Shown here in pieces: positions 19,201-27,328 of a stretch of DNA of 64,000 bases. The notes beneath the pieces were generated by a model. That model did not search any database, was not told the DNA's origin, and was given only the letters and a program-made list of their open reading frames with translations. The position numbers were made by a program, and so were the translations under genes. The stretch covers positions 3,182,001-3,246,000 of the forward strand of contig JABFRN010000001.1 of NCBI GenBank assembly GCA_013141175.1, given 5' to 3'. The stretch is from Lysobacter sp. GTDB lineage: Bacteria; Pseudomonadota; Gammaproteobacteria; Xanthomonadales; Xanthomonadaceae. The stretch's first letter is position 1, and every line of letters starts with the position of its first letter.

Positions 19201-20546
19201 ACGAAACCGGCGCGGTGCTGGAAGGCGGCGGCTTCAACGCCTTCGGCGAGCGCCGGACCAACGGCAGCGCGACGGGCATCACCACGACCGGGCTTGCCAG
19301 TACCACACGCGGGTTCACCGGCCACGAAATGGTGGACGGGCTGGACGTGATCCACATGAACGGGCGCATCTACGACCCGACGCTGGGGCGATTCCTGCAG
19401 GCCGATCCGGTGATCCAGGCACCGGACAACCCGCAAAACTGGAACGCCTATACCTACGTGTTCAACAACCCGTACCGCTATACCGACCCGACTGGGATGA
19501 TCGGGCAGGAAGAGCGGCAGTGGCTGGGAGCAGCCGTGGCGATCGCGGTGGGTGTGTTCGCGCCGCAGGTCGGCTACGCGCTCTATGGTCTGACGCCTGC
19601 TGCGGCTGCCGTGACCATGGCGATGGTTGCCGCAGGGGGCGCCATCAGTGGCGGAATCACAGGTGGCTCGCAGGGCGCACTGATGGGGGCGTTCACCGCA
19701 GTGCTGGGCATGGCCGGAGGTGGTAATGTTTTTGTCAGTGCCTTCGTTGGCGGTGTCAGTTCGGCGTTGCAAGGAGGCAATTTTGGGAGCGGCTTCCTGA
19801 GTGCGGGCGTGACGGCCTTGGCCGTGCCGGGGATCAACGCCAGCATAGGAAATCGCGTTGGACGTGTGGTTGCAAGAGCATTGCTCGGTGGAGCCGTCTC
19901 ACATCTGACAGGCGGGAAGTTTGCTAATGGCGCAGCGATGGCGGCATTTCAAATGACGGTGGCAGAAGCTTTGGGGCAGCTCGCTTCTCCGGCACACAAT
20001 GGAAGGACAAAGCAAAAAGGAGGGTGGGGGCCGACAGATAAAAGACTTGGTCGGATGGCAGTTGCTGATGCTGAAGCTGGTTTGGTGGCCATACGGAGAA
20101 AGCAATATACCGATATCGATCAATTAGCCATGGATGTTGCAGATGTTATGCAGCCGATCACTGACCGCTATCATGTCGAAGTGGGTGCTCGAATTTTCAA
20201 AAACGGCGCTTATTTCGAGTTGGGTACGGCTGTAAGTAGCGGAGAGATTTGTCAGCTTGGAGGTGGCTGCAGGACACCTATCTACGACAGCAATAATCTA
20301 AATGGTCCTATTGAGTTCGTTGTTGGTTACATTCATATGCATCCAGATAGCGATGGGACTTTCAGCGATGGAGACCTTGCTTTTGCATACGATGAAATCA
20401 ATTTAAGCATTTCAAAAACAAATCAGACTGCATATGTTTCTCTGCCAAATGGTTCTCTGTATTCATTCAACACAAGCGTTGTCGGAAAAACCCCAGGGAA
20501 ATATGAGTTTGCTGATTTTATTGAGATGGCTAAGAAAGTGCGATGA
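13281..20546 (+). CDS. Giant SpvB/FG-GAP/Rhs protein with JAMM-type C-terminal domain
   Basis: A 2421-residue protein. N-terminal hydrophobic segment (about 17-40); SpvB-like domain with IPLLTVPGTAGVTPQLSLNY and GPVGMGWSIGG; FG-GAP/VCBS repeats with D-D/N-GDG loops near residues 420, 492, 551, 712, 762 and 820; a Gly/Pro then Thr-rich insert (about 637-676); many YD repeats; and the Rhs core end signature GRFLQADPV...FNNPYRYTDPTG (about 2035-2072). The tip from about 2250 is A/T-rich and carries H2352-x-H2354-x7-S2362-x2-D2365, the JAMM metalloprotease motif, with a candidate catalytic Glu2300 in VEVGARIFK; it resembles the DUF4329/toxin-JAB type. Likely a surface or secreted polymorphic toxin (inference). 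Secretion route not visible; no PAAR domain. A small lipoprotein gene follows directly. Confidence 0.85.
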   Translation: MNMEHGDVRDMNDTVRMRLAAGLLLLVVSVLLLPVGVVLRDSLAGSAAANGFSIAPDTVSDSVSATPAQFRVAESGAATYAIPLLTVPGTAGVTPQLSLNYSSQGGDGPVGMGWSIGGLSAVSRCRATRESGDFIVGGVVTDGNPAPVNFSATDRYCLDGQRLLPADDSAACAVVSGMTVENLRTELQSFQRVCAYTSAGGTAGVAFFTVERKDGSISWYGDRDNSFTANRADGYVNSTVSGKEAFALSWAQTRFQDSTGNYIDYLYSEGTAPENPGEHLISKVRYTGKTVLAGQASSAKAPYAEVVFNYNSSFFDNRAYVAGGLIRSRSQLQSITSSVDHDDDGSFTPVRHYALTYLRGRAAQVLTSLQECRDATQQVCAAPTTFEWSAARANEADTNLFQTWEPTASIPNGSLSKFEGMKFGDIDGDGRQDMVWLKDGSSGDACVSKQVNLLYSRLDANGSPTLQNAGMVFCAPNGLYWSPQDYSWFLLDYDGDGRDDYFQRTDTVWIGYRATGNAAQPFDTSINLLAGLAQPIPSGADKYSEPQQADINGDGLLDLVYPSGGGLVARIMERGGSYGFQWGAPRAVSLIGDGCSSGSCYTVTGLYRKNNYQQLNDFNADARSDLIVNVQTTCSTGGGGPGGGGGPGGGGNQQQRVRGGTATRTTTTVTATTTICTTGMMFAVDALSSSTVVLKRYSDNAFNPDWPYSFADINGDGLTDAMFMGNAEFPLYSASLNTGSGFVGNGQTSPTIVGYQYAQLTDINGDGRADYVYPNSADGQFLALRGLNSGAFAPAIGLGNALSGCTTALCQDGRSHQFIDIDGDGNVEYMRIKWDNDASSPVAFSRGNPQNRFIPRDALVRVTNGFGAKTEIAYAPLTLKDVYRPDTSSRNTQSNWGRGSPVQDVMGPMYIAHRVSSTSAQNGDPNTQSTVYYRYNGAKLQAGGRGFLGFREVVTIDPNQTGGYVTTATQYGQSFPLLGQPLQTAKRAAINQVYVPSPCLNGAPTEGCFAPRGQPGASLVGTVFSQSTQSWEAVNSSGTAFNASAQTPIQVRTAGTAEAVADPFTATQTSWVSTAFTYGSYGNVLQTSVDTYPGTSTTPASTITTNNAYIDDTAAWRLGRLSGSTVTHKRPGMPDVVRSTWFGYAMTGPKTGLLNEERIQPMVDVWQDLRKIYTLDDYGNRVANFVCTQQVADCRSTNIEFSMWDWSRIHRYSRQNYDARGRFPVSTIELFRPSTATDINTAPVETVTSEVLARDVFGNVTEVVGLNNVRSVARFGTLGRAYYAWQQSDASGTVPNANGTVGVNNLTTFRWCNTGTGAVSCPARARFRAKTTATASPTQWVYYDALGRDVLKVSQSFNADVSGKDASGVCIDYDAVGRAWRTSTPFFLSGTTAAGEPEVTNVCTAPERKWATTEFDVLGRPVKVTEASAAVSMMAYSGLTTTATNARNFTKVEIKNALGELVQATDAAGLSTFYAYDAAGNLGAVTRNAGRGAITTSMGYDALGRKTVTIDPDAGVQHIGYNAAGELLVQHDGAGIGHQQRYDFRGRVQWRGSWYTKADGNTQWDHSGYTNFDTAPNGIGQEHCTYTDGYSYESWAGQSDKTQVWSRCNSFDSMGRVIASATYIDGVSYPSAVKFDGLGRPQRVQDPSGKWLKTEFGARGQALRLCESSTIDATPGCVPGVATTYIENQETDAFGNTVREMRGGSTAMQTFRQYDPLTGRLNQICAGSSATNCEIMRDSYAWDAVGNLSLRDRKDYGEDFWYDSVDRLDIARVNRVGGTSYGYGTGQVTDWQRYDKLGNICAHFMRGSDATWMNYNGRAGCGLNVESGAVNGDMTGSPHQVRQDNAYSNFIYDSHGNQTFADSATSDSLDRTIRYNAQDQAYEIFKGTVTAPNRMARFWYDPSGNRYKREDNGLGIVGTRRTIYIGNIEIVSENGTTTYKRYIGGALVQNVVNGIAANRYLFTDHIGSVVAATNETGAVLEGGGFNAFGERRTNGSATGITTTGLASTTRGFTGHEMVDGLDVIHMNGRIYDPTLGRFLQADPVIQAPDNPQNWNAYTYVFNNPYRYTDPTGMIGQEERQWLGAAVAIAVGVFAPQVGYALYGLTPAAAAVTMAMVAAGGAISGGITGGSQGALMGAFTAVLGMAGGGNVFVSAFVGGVSSALQGGNFGSGFLSAGVTALAVPGINASIGNRVGRVVARALLGGAVSHLTGGKFANGAAMAAFQMTVAEALGQLASPAHNGRTKQKGGWGPTDKRLGRMAVADAEAGLVAIRRKQYTDIDQLAMDVADVMQPITDRYHVEVGARIFKNGAYFELGTAVSSGEICQLGGGCRTPIYDSNNLNGPIEFVVGYIHMHPDSDGTFSDGDLAFAYDEINLSISKTNQTAYVSLPNGSLYSFNTSVVGKTPGKYEFADFIEMAKKVR

Positions 20547-20566
20547 ATTTTACTTTGGAGAATGCA

Positions 20567-20926
20567 ATGAATAAAGTCTCTCTACTCATCGGTATTGCGT
20601 GCTCAGTATTTATCAATGGATGTGCCGAAACATCCAATATTACAGCTGCTTCACAAGATGACATTGGGTCTGTCGGCATAAAGAAGGGGGATAGCTATGA
20701 TGAAGCTCGGACGAGCCTGCTTAATTTGGGCTGGTCCCCAGTACCAGCAATTTGCACAGAGCAAAATGTGTGCTGGGAATATCCGGAATTGGCTTTAAAT
20801 TTAGGCAGCAAAAAAAGCTGCGGACTTTTCAAGAAAAGCAGTCATGAAATTATGATTTGTGTTAGGCCCATCCCAGATGGGGCAGACGTAGAAAGCGTAG
20901 AAATTCTTGGTTTTAAAAAGAACTGA
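20567..20926 (+). CDS. Small lipoprotein, candidate immunity to the Rhs C-terminal domain
   Basis: A 119-residue protein beginning MNKVSLLIGIACSVFINGC; the lipobox INGC points to Cys19 as lipidated. The mature part has several further Cys (CTEQNVCW, KKSCGLF) and no family I recognise. GGAG lies 6 bases before the ATG at 20567; an in-frame ATG at 20543 overlapping the toxin stop is less likely. Small gene directly after a variable Rhs tip, with the same low GC, is the classic immunity position; an envelope location would fit a toxin acting outside the cytoplasm. Function is inferred from position only. Confidence 0.65.
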   Translation: MNKVSLLIGIACSVFINGCAETSNITAASQDDIGSVGIKKGDSYDEARTSLLNLGWSPVPAICTEQNVCWEYPELALNLGSKKSCGLFKKSSHEIMICVRPIPDGADVESVEILGFKKN

Positions 20927-21188
20927 ATAAGGCGTACTGTCCGCTGGCGGCCAAATCTTATGCCTAGGGGTTCAGCCCAGTAGGCCGGGAGCGACAGCAA
21001 GCTCCAGGCGACTATTTGCAAAAAATGTGCTTGTATGCCGTTCCTGCAGGGTGCCCATGAACAAGATTCTGCTATCCCTATTTGTAACCATCTGCAGTAG
21101 CTGCGCTGCAGAAAAGTCACCAGTATCCGTTGTTGCAGATCACGCCACAGAGCCATGCCCAAAAAGCGGTAGTTGCCAGATTTCTTTA

Positions 21189-22022
21189 GAAGCTATCTCA
21201 AAATAGAAATCTGAAAAAAACTGCTGCAAAATAGCCGCATGGTGAAGATTTCAGATGCGCACTGGGACCGGATCAGGCATCACTTTCCGGAGGAAAACAT
21301 TCCCGACGAACGGCCGGGGCGCAAGCCCGTGGCGGCACGCCGGGTGCTTGATGCAGTGCTCTGGGTCCTCAAGACCGGGGCGCAATGGCACATGCTCCCG
21401 CAGTCATACCCGAACTACAAGACCGTCCATCGGCGGTTTCAGGCGTGGGCACAGCAGGAGATTCTGCGCGGGATTCTGGTCGATCTTGCGAACGATCTGC
21501 GTGAGCAAGAGCTACTCGACACATCCGAGTGTTACATCGACGCGACTTTCGCGAACGGACGCGGTGGCGGCCTGGAGATCGGCAACACGAAGTGCGGAAA
21601 AGGCGTGAAAATCATGGCGATTGTGGATCGCGTGGGTTTGCCGTTATCGGTGAGCACGCACGCGGCGAATCACCACGAGGTGAAGTTGGTGCAGTTGAGC
21701 TTTGACTTCTACATGATCGAAGCCATGCCAGACGTGTTGATAGGCGACCGCGCTTACGACAGCGATGTCTTGGACGATGATCTTCGCGATAAGAGTGTGA
21801 AGATGGTGTCGCCACACCGTTAAGAATCGAGTGAAACCGAAGACCCAAGATGGTCGTGAGTTGCGTCGCTACAAGCGGCGATGGATCTTAGAACGATTCT
21901 TCGCCTGGATGAAAAACAAGCGCCGGCTATTGAATCGCTGGGAGCTGTATCCGGAGAACTTTCTCGGGTTTGTGCAGATTTCCGCCTTTGTTTTACTGCT
22001 CAGGCAATTTTGAGATAGATTC
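21189..22022 (+). mobile_element. IS5-family insertion sequence (IS427-like)
   Basis: 834 bp with imperfect terminal inverted repeats starting GAAGCTATCTCAAAAT on the left and GAATCTATCTCAAAAT on the right (opposite strand), flanked by a TA duplication (21187-21188, 22023-22024). It carries a DDE transposase in two frames. Size, ends, TA target and two-frame layout fit the IS427 subgroup; the subgroup call is moderate. Confidence 0.8.
21239..22013 (+). pseudogene. IS5-family transposase, frameshifted
   Basis: The first frame (21239-21823, 194 codons) has the N-terminal domain and two catalytic Asp (YIDATFANG, LIGDRAYDSD) and ends PHR-stop. The second frame (21831-22013) starts [18 protein letters not shown] and holds the catalytic Glu in ILERFFAW. 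At the junction the sequence reads CGT TAA G; dropping one T gives [12 protein letters not shown], the usual continuous form. Either a one-base insertion killed the gene or a +1 frameshift at CGT-TAA is used. Both halves look undamaged otherwise. Confidence 0.8.
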
Positions 22023-22348
22023 TAGTAAGTGTAATTGCGACACCTAACGAGTTTAATGGCCGTGAAATCCGTTCAATCGGCTATCTTGTGCCGAAAGGAA
22101 TTGAAACAAGATTGTACTTAGACAGAGAGTCTGCTGAACATCGTATCGATGACCGAGCTGTTCTCTTGGTTTATGACGATAAATATTCAAATACGCAGCG
22201 GATGTTCATGGGACCACCGCGCTACGTTTCAGTATTGGGATTGTTTTCAGACGGAGTCAAACGAAAAGGTGGGGTTCACGACAGTTTTGTTGAGGCCGGG
22301 ACTCTCGTTCCTATATTTCCGCCGACGGCGGTCAATAGTAGTCAGTAA

Positions 22349-22862
22349 CAGATTTTTCAAGAGAGTTATCGTTGTGGTGCCAGCTATCCGCAAGGCCGCT
22401 CCCGAGCATCGCGGACAGCTGAGAAAGCCAGATTCCAGCGTCGAAAATGGTTCTTTTGACAATCCGCCGACGCCGAATCGCCGCCGAGATGCCCCTGAAA
22501 TGGCGATCTTTTCGCCATTCCAGACCATGAGCCCGGGTGAGATCGCAGAACAGTAAGGAGCAGGAAGATATCAACCAGAACCCGCCCGACCCTACAATGA
22601 CGATGAATGCGTGATCGATGGCCAATGGCTGCGGTGGCGGTGGCGGGCGAGAAATACAGATGCCGGATGAGACCCAATTGCCTAGGCAGGCGAATCCAAA
22701 TTGGGGCTTGACATGAAAATTCAGCTCGGCACGGACGCCACAGGTCTTCACCCTGTTTGACGCTATGTGATTGATTTGATTTGATAGGAGTTGATGCTTT
22801 TTCCCACTCTTTATTGATGCTGAAAATAAATAAAATCAATGCGTTATCTGTTTCTGGCGTCA
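22349..22862. other. Gene-poor right end of the island
   Basis: 514 bases between the split gene and the right repeat. No reading frame has convincing codon use or recognisable motifs. It contains a short hairpin AATGGCGA/TCGCCATT near 22500-22520 and A/T-rich sequence close to the repeat. Probably remnant DNA. Confidence 0.4.
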
Positions 22863-22909
22863 AGTCTGGGGGACTGGTGGTCGTTGGTTCGAATCCGGCT
22901 ACCCCGACC
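22863..22909 (+). repeat. Right attachment-like repeat (partial tRNA-Pro)
   Basis: A 47-base copy of the tRNA-Pro 3' half, 46 of 47 identical to 12858-12904. It lacks the 5' half and so is not a functional tRNA. It marks the right end of the island. Confidence 0.75.
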
Positions 22910-22974
22910 GATTCCAATGCATGCCTTCAAGCGCAAGCTTGTCAAGCCCACGCTTGGCTGAATGCGAACATCGA

Positions 22975-22998
22975 GGCCCGGCACTGCCGGGCTTTTTT
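22975..22998 (+). terminator. Terminator outside the right island end
   Basis: GCCCGGC/GCCGGGC stem with a 3-base loop and six T. It lies 66 bases beyond the partial tRNA and is likely the original tRNA-Pro terminator displaced by the island. Confidence 0.75.
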
Positions 22999-23039
22999 GT
23001 TGGACACTCCGCAGCGTTTTCCCCCCACAGGATGTCCAC

Positions 23040-24098
23040 ATGCGTCGTTCAGTTGCAGGAGTTTTTCTTTCGATCACCCTCGCCTCGGCGACGCTTATTG
23101 CCGCATTGCCCAATCATGCCTTCGCACAGATGGCACCTGCCGTGACCACTGCACCGGTCGAACCGCCCAATGTACAGACCGCGAGTGGCCCCGATCTCGA
23201 AACCGTGGTGATTTCCGGGCGCTATCCGGGCCCGGGTTTGTGGAAAATACGCAAAGGCGATCACGTGCTGTGGATTCTCGGTTCCCAGTCGCCATTGCCG
23301 AAGCGCATGGACTGGGATTCGGCCAACGTCGAGCGCATCATCGCCGGTTCGCAGGAAGTGCTGATGCCGCCGGCCGTGGAGATGGACGCGGATGTCGGCT
23401 TCTTCCGTGGACTGACGCTGCTGCCGTCGCTGTTCAACGCGCTCAAGAATCCGGACGGCAAGACCCTCGGCGAGGTATTGCCGGCGGCGCAATACGCGCG
23501 TTGGCAGGTGCTGAAGCAACGCTACATCGGCAGCAACCGCGGAATCGAGGAACGACGGCCGATTTTCGCCGCAGTGGAACTGTACGAAAAAGCGATTGCG
23601 CACTCCGGAATGACCGATAAGGACCTGGCATCAGATGTGGTGAGCCGGACCGCCAAGAAGCACCGGATTCATGTCACCACGCCGAAGGTCACCATCAGGA
23701 TCAAGGAGCCGAAGTCCGCACTCAAGGCGTTTGCGAACGAGACCATCAATGATCAGGAGTGCTTCAGCAAGACGCTCGATCGCATCGAAAGCGATCTTGG
23801 CACGATGATCCTGCGCGCCAACGCCTGGGCGGAAGGCGATATCGAAACCCTTCGCGCGCTGCCTTACTCGAATCAATTCGATGCCTGTTTCGCAGCGTTC
23901 AGCAGCAGTGCGGTCGCGCGCAAAGAGGGCATGCTGGATGTCGAAAAACGCCTGACGAGCCTCTGGTTCGATGCCGCCGAAGCGGCATTGGCCAAGAACG
24001 CATCGTCGTTTGCCGTATTGCCGGTCAAGGAACTGTTGCAGGCGGGCGGCTACTTCGAGGCGATGACGGCGAAAGGCTATGTGATCGAGGAGCCGTGA
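23040..24098 (+). CDS. TraB/GumN-family protein
   Basis: A 352-residue protein with a Sec signal peptide (MRRSVAGVFLSITLASATLI, cleavage likely after AFA near residue 29). The mature start GRYPGPGLWKIRKGDHVLWI is typical of TraB/GumN proteins, which resemble the erythromycin-esterase/Tiki metalloprotease group and are common as secreted proteins in Xanthomonadaceae. Biochemical role uncertain. It lies just outside the tRNA-Pro island, so it is probably host DNA, and converges with dxs, 26 bases downstream. Confidence 0.75.
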   Translation: MRRSVAGVFLSITLASATLIAALPNHAFAQMAPAVTTAPVEPPNVQTASGPDLETVVISGRYPGPGLWKIRKGDHVLWILGSQSPLPKRMDWDSANVERIIAGSQEVLMPPAVEMDADVGFFRGLTLLPSLFNALKNPDGKTLGEVLPAAQYARWQVLKQRYIGSNRGIEERRPIFAAVELYEKAIAHSGMTDKDLASDVVSRTAKKHRIHVTTPKVTIRIKEPKSALKAFANETINDQECFSKTLDRIESDLGTMILRANAWAEGDIETLRALPYSNQFDACFAAFSSSAVARKEGMLDVEKRLTSLWFDAAEAALAKNASSFAVLPVKELLQAGGYFEAMTAKGYVIEEP

Positions 24099-24124
24099 GT
24101 CCGGCTTGAATGCGATCGTCGTGC

Positions 24125-26056
24125 TCAGCCCGCCGCGCGTGCGGCAGGTTGAGCGTTGACCGCAGGCCAGCGTTCGAGCACTGCGCTGCGAATGCCGTCG
24201 ATATCGAGTCCGGCTTCGGCGAGCAGATCTTCGCGACTGGCGTGATGCTGGAATGCGTCCGGCAGACCGAGGTGCAGGATCGGCATCGTGACGTTCGCGT
24301 CGGCCAGCAGCTCGGCCACACCGGAGCCTGCGCCGCCCGCGACAACGTTGTCTTCCAGCGTGACGAAGCCATCATGGGTCTTCGCCAGTTCGAGAATGAG
24401 CGCGCGGTCGAGAGGGCGCACGAAGCGCATGTTGACCACGGTGAGGCCAAGCGCTTCGCCGACCTTTTCGGCTGCGGGCACGATTGCGCCGAATGCGAGC
24501 AGGGCGATGCGCGCGCCGGTACGGCGGACGTCGGCTTTGCCGATCGGAAGCGTGTCCAGCGTCGGCTGGATCGCGACGCCGGGGCCGGTGCCACGCGGGT
24601 AACGCACGGCGGCCGGACCCGCGTATTGATGCCCGGTGCTGAGCATCTGACGGCATTCGTTTTCGTCTGCCGGCGTCATCACCACCATGTTCGGCACGCA
24701 GCGCAGGAAGCTCAGATCGAGATTGCCGGCGTGTGTCGCGCCGTCGGGCCCGACCACGCCGCCACGGTCGATCGCGAACAGCACGTCGAGATTCTGGATC
24801 GCGATGTCGTGCACCAGCTGATCGTAGCCGCGCTGCAGGAAGGTCGAATAGATCGCGACCACCGGTTTCGCGCCTTCGCAGGCCATGCCGGCGGCCAGCG
24901 TCACCGCGTGCTGCTCGGCGATGGCCACGTCGAAATAGCGATCGGGATATTCCTTGCTGAAACGCACCAGCCCCGAACCTTCGCGCATCGCCGGCGTGAT
25001 GCCGAGCAGCGTGTCGTCAGCGGCGGCCATGTCGCACAGCCAGTCGCTGAAGATGTCGGTGTAGGTCGGTTTCTTGGCGCCCGTTTTCGCGACGAGCCCC
25101 TTCTCGGGATCGAAGGGCGCGACTGCGTGATAGCCGATCTGATCGCCTTCGGCGAGATCGTAGCCTTTGCCTTTCGTGGTCATGACATGCAGCAACTGCG
25201 GACCCTTCATGGTCTTCAGTGTCTTCAACGCCGCGACCAGCGATTTGATGTCGTGGCCGTCGATCGGACCGGTGTAATGGAAGCCCATTTCCTCGAACAG
25301 CGTGGATGGCACGAACATGCCTTTCCAGTGTTCTTCCCAGCGGCGCACGAAGCGCGCGGTGCTGCTGGTGCGCTTGTCGCCGAGCAGCTTCTTGCCGCTT
25401 TCGCGCAGCGCGTTGAGCGTGCGGCTGCCGGTCATGCGGCCGAGCATCTTGGTGAGTCCGCCGACGTTCTCGCTGATCGACATCTGGTTGTCGTTGAGGA
25501 TCACCAGCAGACTGGGTTCGGAATCCATGCCGCCCGCATGATTCAAGGCCTCGTAGGCCATGCCGGCGGTCATTGCACCATCGCCGATCACTGCGACCAT
25601 GCGCCGGTCGCTGCCGGTGCGCGCGGCGGCGATGGCCATGCCCAGCGCGGCGGAGATCGATGTCGACGAATGGCCGACGCCGAAGGTGTCGTACTCGCTT
25701 TCCTCGCGCTTCGGAAACGGCGCCACGCCATCCTTCTGCTTGACCGTGTGGATGCTGTCGCGGCGGCCGGTGAGGATCTTGTGCGGATAGGTCTGATGAC
25801 CGACGTCCCAGACGATGCGGTCGTTCGGCGTGTCGTAGAGATAGTGCAGGGCGACGGTGAGTTCGATCACGCCCAGACCGGCGCCGAAATGGCCGCCGCT
25901 CTTGCCGACCGATTCGATCAGATAGGCGCGCAGCTCATCGGCGATGGCGGGCAGCTCATCTTCGCCGAACTGGCGCAGGTCGGCCGGAAACTGGATGCGG
26001 GAGAGGCGCGGATACCGCGCGCCGTCGATGGGAGAGTGGGAGGTTGAGACGACCAT
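24125..26056 (-). CDS. dxs: 1-deoxy-D-xylulose-5-phosphate synthase
   Basis: First enzyme of the MEP isoprenoid pathway; condenses pyruvate and glyceraldehyde 3-phosphate using thiamine diphosphate. The 643-residue protein has the TPP motif [18 protein letters not shown], the [17 protein letters not shown] active-site segment, the catalytic Glu in [11 protein letters not shown], and a transketolase C-terminal domain. The start at 26056 ([16 protein letters not shown]) fits length; more upstream frame reads as noise. Follows the receiver-like gene by 55 bases on the same strand. Confidence 0.97.
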   Translation of the reverse strand: MVVSTSHSPIDGARYPRLSRIQFPADLRQFGEDELPAIADELRAYLIESVGKSGGHFGAGLGVIELTVALHYLYDTPNDRIVWDVGHQTYPHKILTGRRDSIHTVKQKDGVAPFPKREESEYDTFGVGHSSTSISAALGMAIAAARTGSDRRMVAVIGDGAMTAGMAYEALNHAGGMDSEPSLLVILNDNQMSISENVGGLTKMLGRMTGSRTLNALRESGKKLLGDKRTSSTARFVRRWEEHWKGMFVPSTLFEEMGFHYTGPIDGHDIKSLVAALKTLKTMKGPQLLHVMTTKGKGYDLAEGDQIGYHAVAPFDPEKGLVAKTGAKKPTYTDIFSDWLCDMAAADDTLLGITPAMREGSGLVRFSKEYPDRYFDVAIAEQHAVTLAAGMACEGAKPVVAIYSTFLQRGYDQLVHDIAIQNLDVLFAIDRGGVVGPDGATHAGNLDLSFLRCVPNMVVMTPADENECRQMLSTGHQYAGPAAVRYPRGTGPGVAIQPTLDTLPIGKADVRRTGARIALLAFGAIVPAAEKVGEALGLTVVNMRFVRPLDRALILELAKTHDGFVTLEDNVVAGGAGSGVAELLADANVTMPILHLGLPDAFQHHASREDLLAEAGLDIDGIRSAVLERWPAVNAQPAARAAG

Positions 26057-26111
26057 CCCGGTATTGTCCTCCGTTCCGCCGCAGTGCGGCAAGAACGCCG
26101 CTCGCTGCGGT

Positions 26112-27251
26112 TCAGCGCCCGCGCAGTCGATCCAGCAGACCGCCGGATTTCCCCGTTTCCGGCGGCGCTGTGCCGTCTCCCGCTTGCTCGGCGAAGCCCG
26201 TAGCGAGGTTGGCGTTGATGAAATCGACCACATCCGCAGCGGGCACGTTGCTGGACGCGGCGATTTCGGCGACGGTCGATGGCCCTTTCATCATCGCGGT
26301 GGCGATGCGGAAATGGCGCGGATACTCGCGCTCCGTTTCCGGCCACTTGCTGAGCACGAAGCGCCCTTCCGGGTTGTAGCCGGGCAGGAATCGGCCTTCA
26401 CCGGCGAGCAGGCCGCCGAGCCACTGCAGGCGCGACAGCGGCAGCGGCGCACCCAGGGCGACGATGGCGGTCTGCCAGCTTTGATCGTCGAGCTGCTCGA
26501 AATCGCGCAGGTCGACGTTGGCGACGAAGTACTCGGCCAGCGGCTTGAGCGTGGACGGGCCGTGATACTGGCGCTGGGTGAAGTCGATGAATACTTCAGG
26601 CCCCTTTCCGCCCTGATAGCGTGCACGGCCGGTCAATGCACCCGGACGCAACCAGTGCGCGAATGCGGTATTGCGCATGGTCTGGGCAGCGGGCTCGTCA
26701 GCAAACGAAGCGGGTTCGGCGATGGCTGCCGCTGCGGCGGGCGCCATTGCGGGTGTGGATGCAACGCTCGGTTGCTGCACAACAGGTGGCGGGATGTGGG
26801 GTGCTTCGGGTGCGGCGGCTGCGGGCAGCGGAACGACAACCGGCACAGCCGCCTGGGCTGGCGGCGGTTCCGGTGCAGGTGCAGGCGGGCTTGCGGCCAG
26901 CGGCGGCGGTGCGGGTCTGGCGGGCGGTGCGGAAGAAGGCGTTACCACGGGCGTGCCATCGATCTCGCCAAGCACGGTGGTCAATTCATGCGCATTGAAC
27001 GGGCGCTGCAGCAGAAAGTCGGCCTGGGTGCGCGGCGACGAGGTCAGGCCGATCACCCGTTTGCCGGCGGCATGCAGCCGCAGCCAGCTCATCGGGCCGT
27101 ACATGCTGTCCATGTCGACGATCACGTAGTCGGCGTCGCCTTCACCCACCATTTTCCAGCGGCCGAAGCGTTCGTTGACTTCGCTGAAAGCCGCTTTCAA
27201 AGCGGCCTCGGTAGCTTGATCCATCCCTGTCAGGCCCAGTGTGAGCGACAT
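26112..27251 (-). CDS. Two-domain protein: receiver-like N-terminus, Pro/Ala linker, winged-helix-like C-terminus
   Basis: 379 residues. The first 100 resemble a CheY-type receiver fold ([16 protein letters not shown] at the position of the phospho-Asp strand, later [11 protein letters not shown] in place of the Lys strand), although acidic-pocket conservation looks poor. A long Pro/Ala-rich linker (about 105-190) follows. The C-terminal part includes a segment like a DNA-binding helix-turn-helix ([21 protein letters not shown]). Could be a pseudo-receiver signalling protein, but no DNA target or partner is known. It precedes dxs on the same strand. I do not recognise a named family. Confidence 0.6.
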   Translation of the reverse strand: MSLTLGLTGMDQATEAALKAAFSEVNERFGRWKMVGEGDADYVIVDMDSMYGPMSWLRLHAAGKRVIGLTSSPRTQADFLLQRPFNAHELTTVLGEIDGTPVVTPSSAPPARPAPPPLAASPPAPAPEPPPAQAAVPVVVPLPAAAAPEAPHIPPPVVQQPSVASTPAMAPAAAAAIAEPASFADEPAAQTMRNTAFAHWLRPGALTGRARYQGGKGPEVFIDFTQRQYHGPSTLKPLAEYFVANVDLRDFEQLDDQSWQTAIVALGAPLPLSRLQWLGGLLAGEGRFLPGYNPEGRFVLSKWPETEREYPRHFRIATAMMKGPSTVAEIAASSNVPAADVVDFINANLATGFAEQAGDGTAPPETGKSGGLLDRLRGR

Positions 27252-27328
27252 GTTTTCAGCCCGTTATCGTGAACCATGCAGTGTCACCAAGTGGTTTTTC
27301 CCCGTCAACGCGCGTGATACGGCTATTT

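Larger units (their letters stand above)
21057..22348 (+). pseudogene. Small secreted protein gene split by an IS element
   Basis: The left part (21057-21188) encodes 44 codons starting MNKILLSLFVTICSSCAAEK, a signal peptide with possible lipobox Cys16. The right part (22025-22348) continues in the same frame for 107 codons (VSVIATPNEF...PPTAVNSSQ). Removing the IS and one copy of its TA target duplication joins both into a 151-residue frame. As it stands, the left piece ends at a TAG inside the IS after 49 codons. The start resembles the neighbouring candidate immunity lipoprotein, so this may be a second immunity or accessory gene. Family unknown. Confidence 0.7.
12858..22909. mobile_element. 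Genomic island inserted at tRNA-Pro
   Basis: About 10 kb bounded by a 47-bp direct repeat of the tRNA-Pro 3' half. Cargo: a giant SpvB/Rhs protein, its candidate lipoprotein partner, an interrupted secreted-protein gene, and an IS5-family insertion. The right-hand third is clearly more A/T-rich than the chromosome on either side. No integrase or relaxase is visible, so it is either a remnant or was mobilised in trans. Just outside the right repeat is a terminator that would suit the original tRNA downstream sequence. Confidence 0.65.

Noticed and set aside
22332..22751. Minus-strand frame of 139 codons in the island tail
   Set aside because: No motif, Pro run of low quality, poor start; codon use does not match genes here.
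12906..22862. An integrase gene inside the island
   Set aside because: I looked for tyrosine recombinase and serine recombinase motifs on both strands and found none; only the IS transposase is present.
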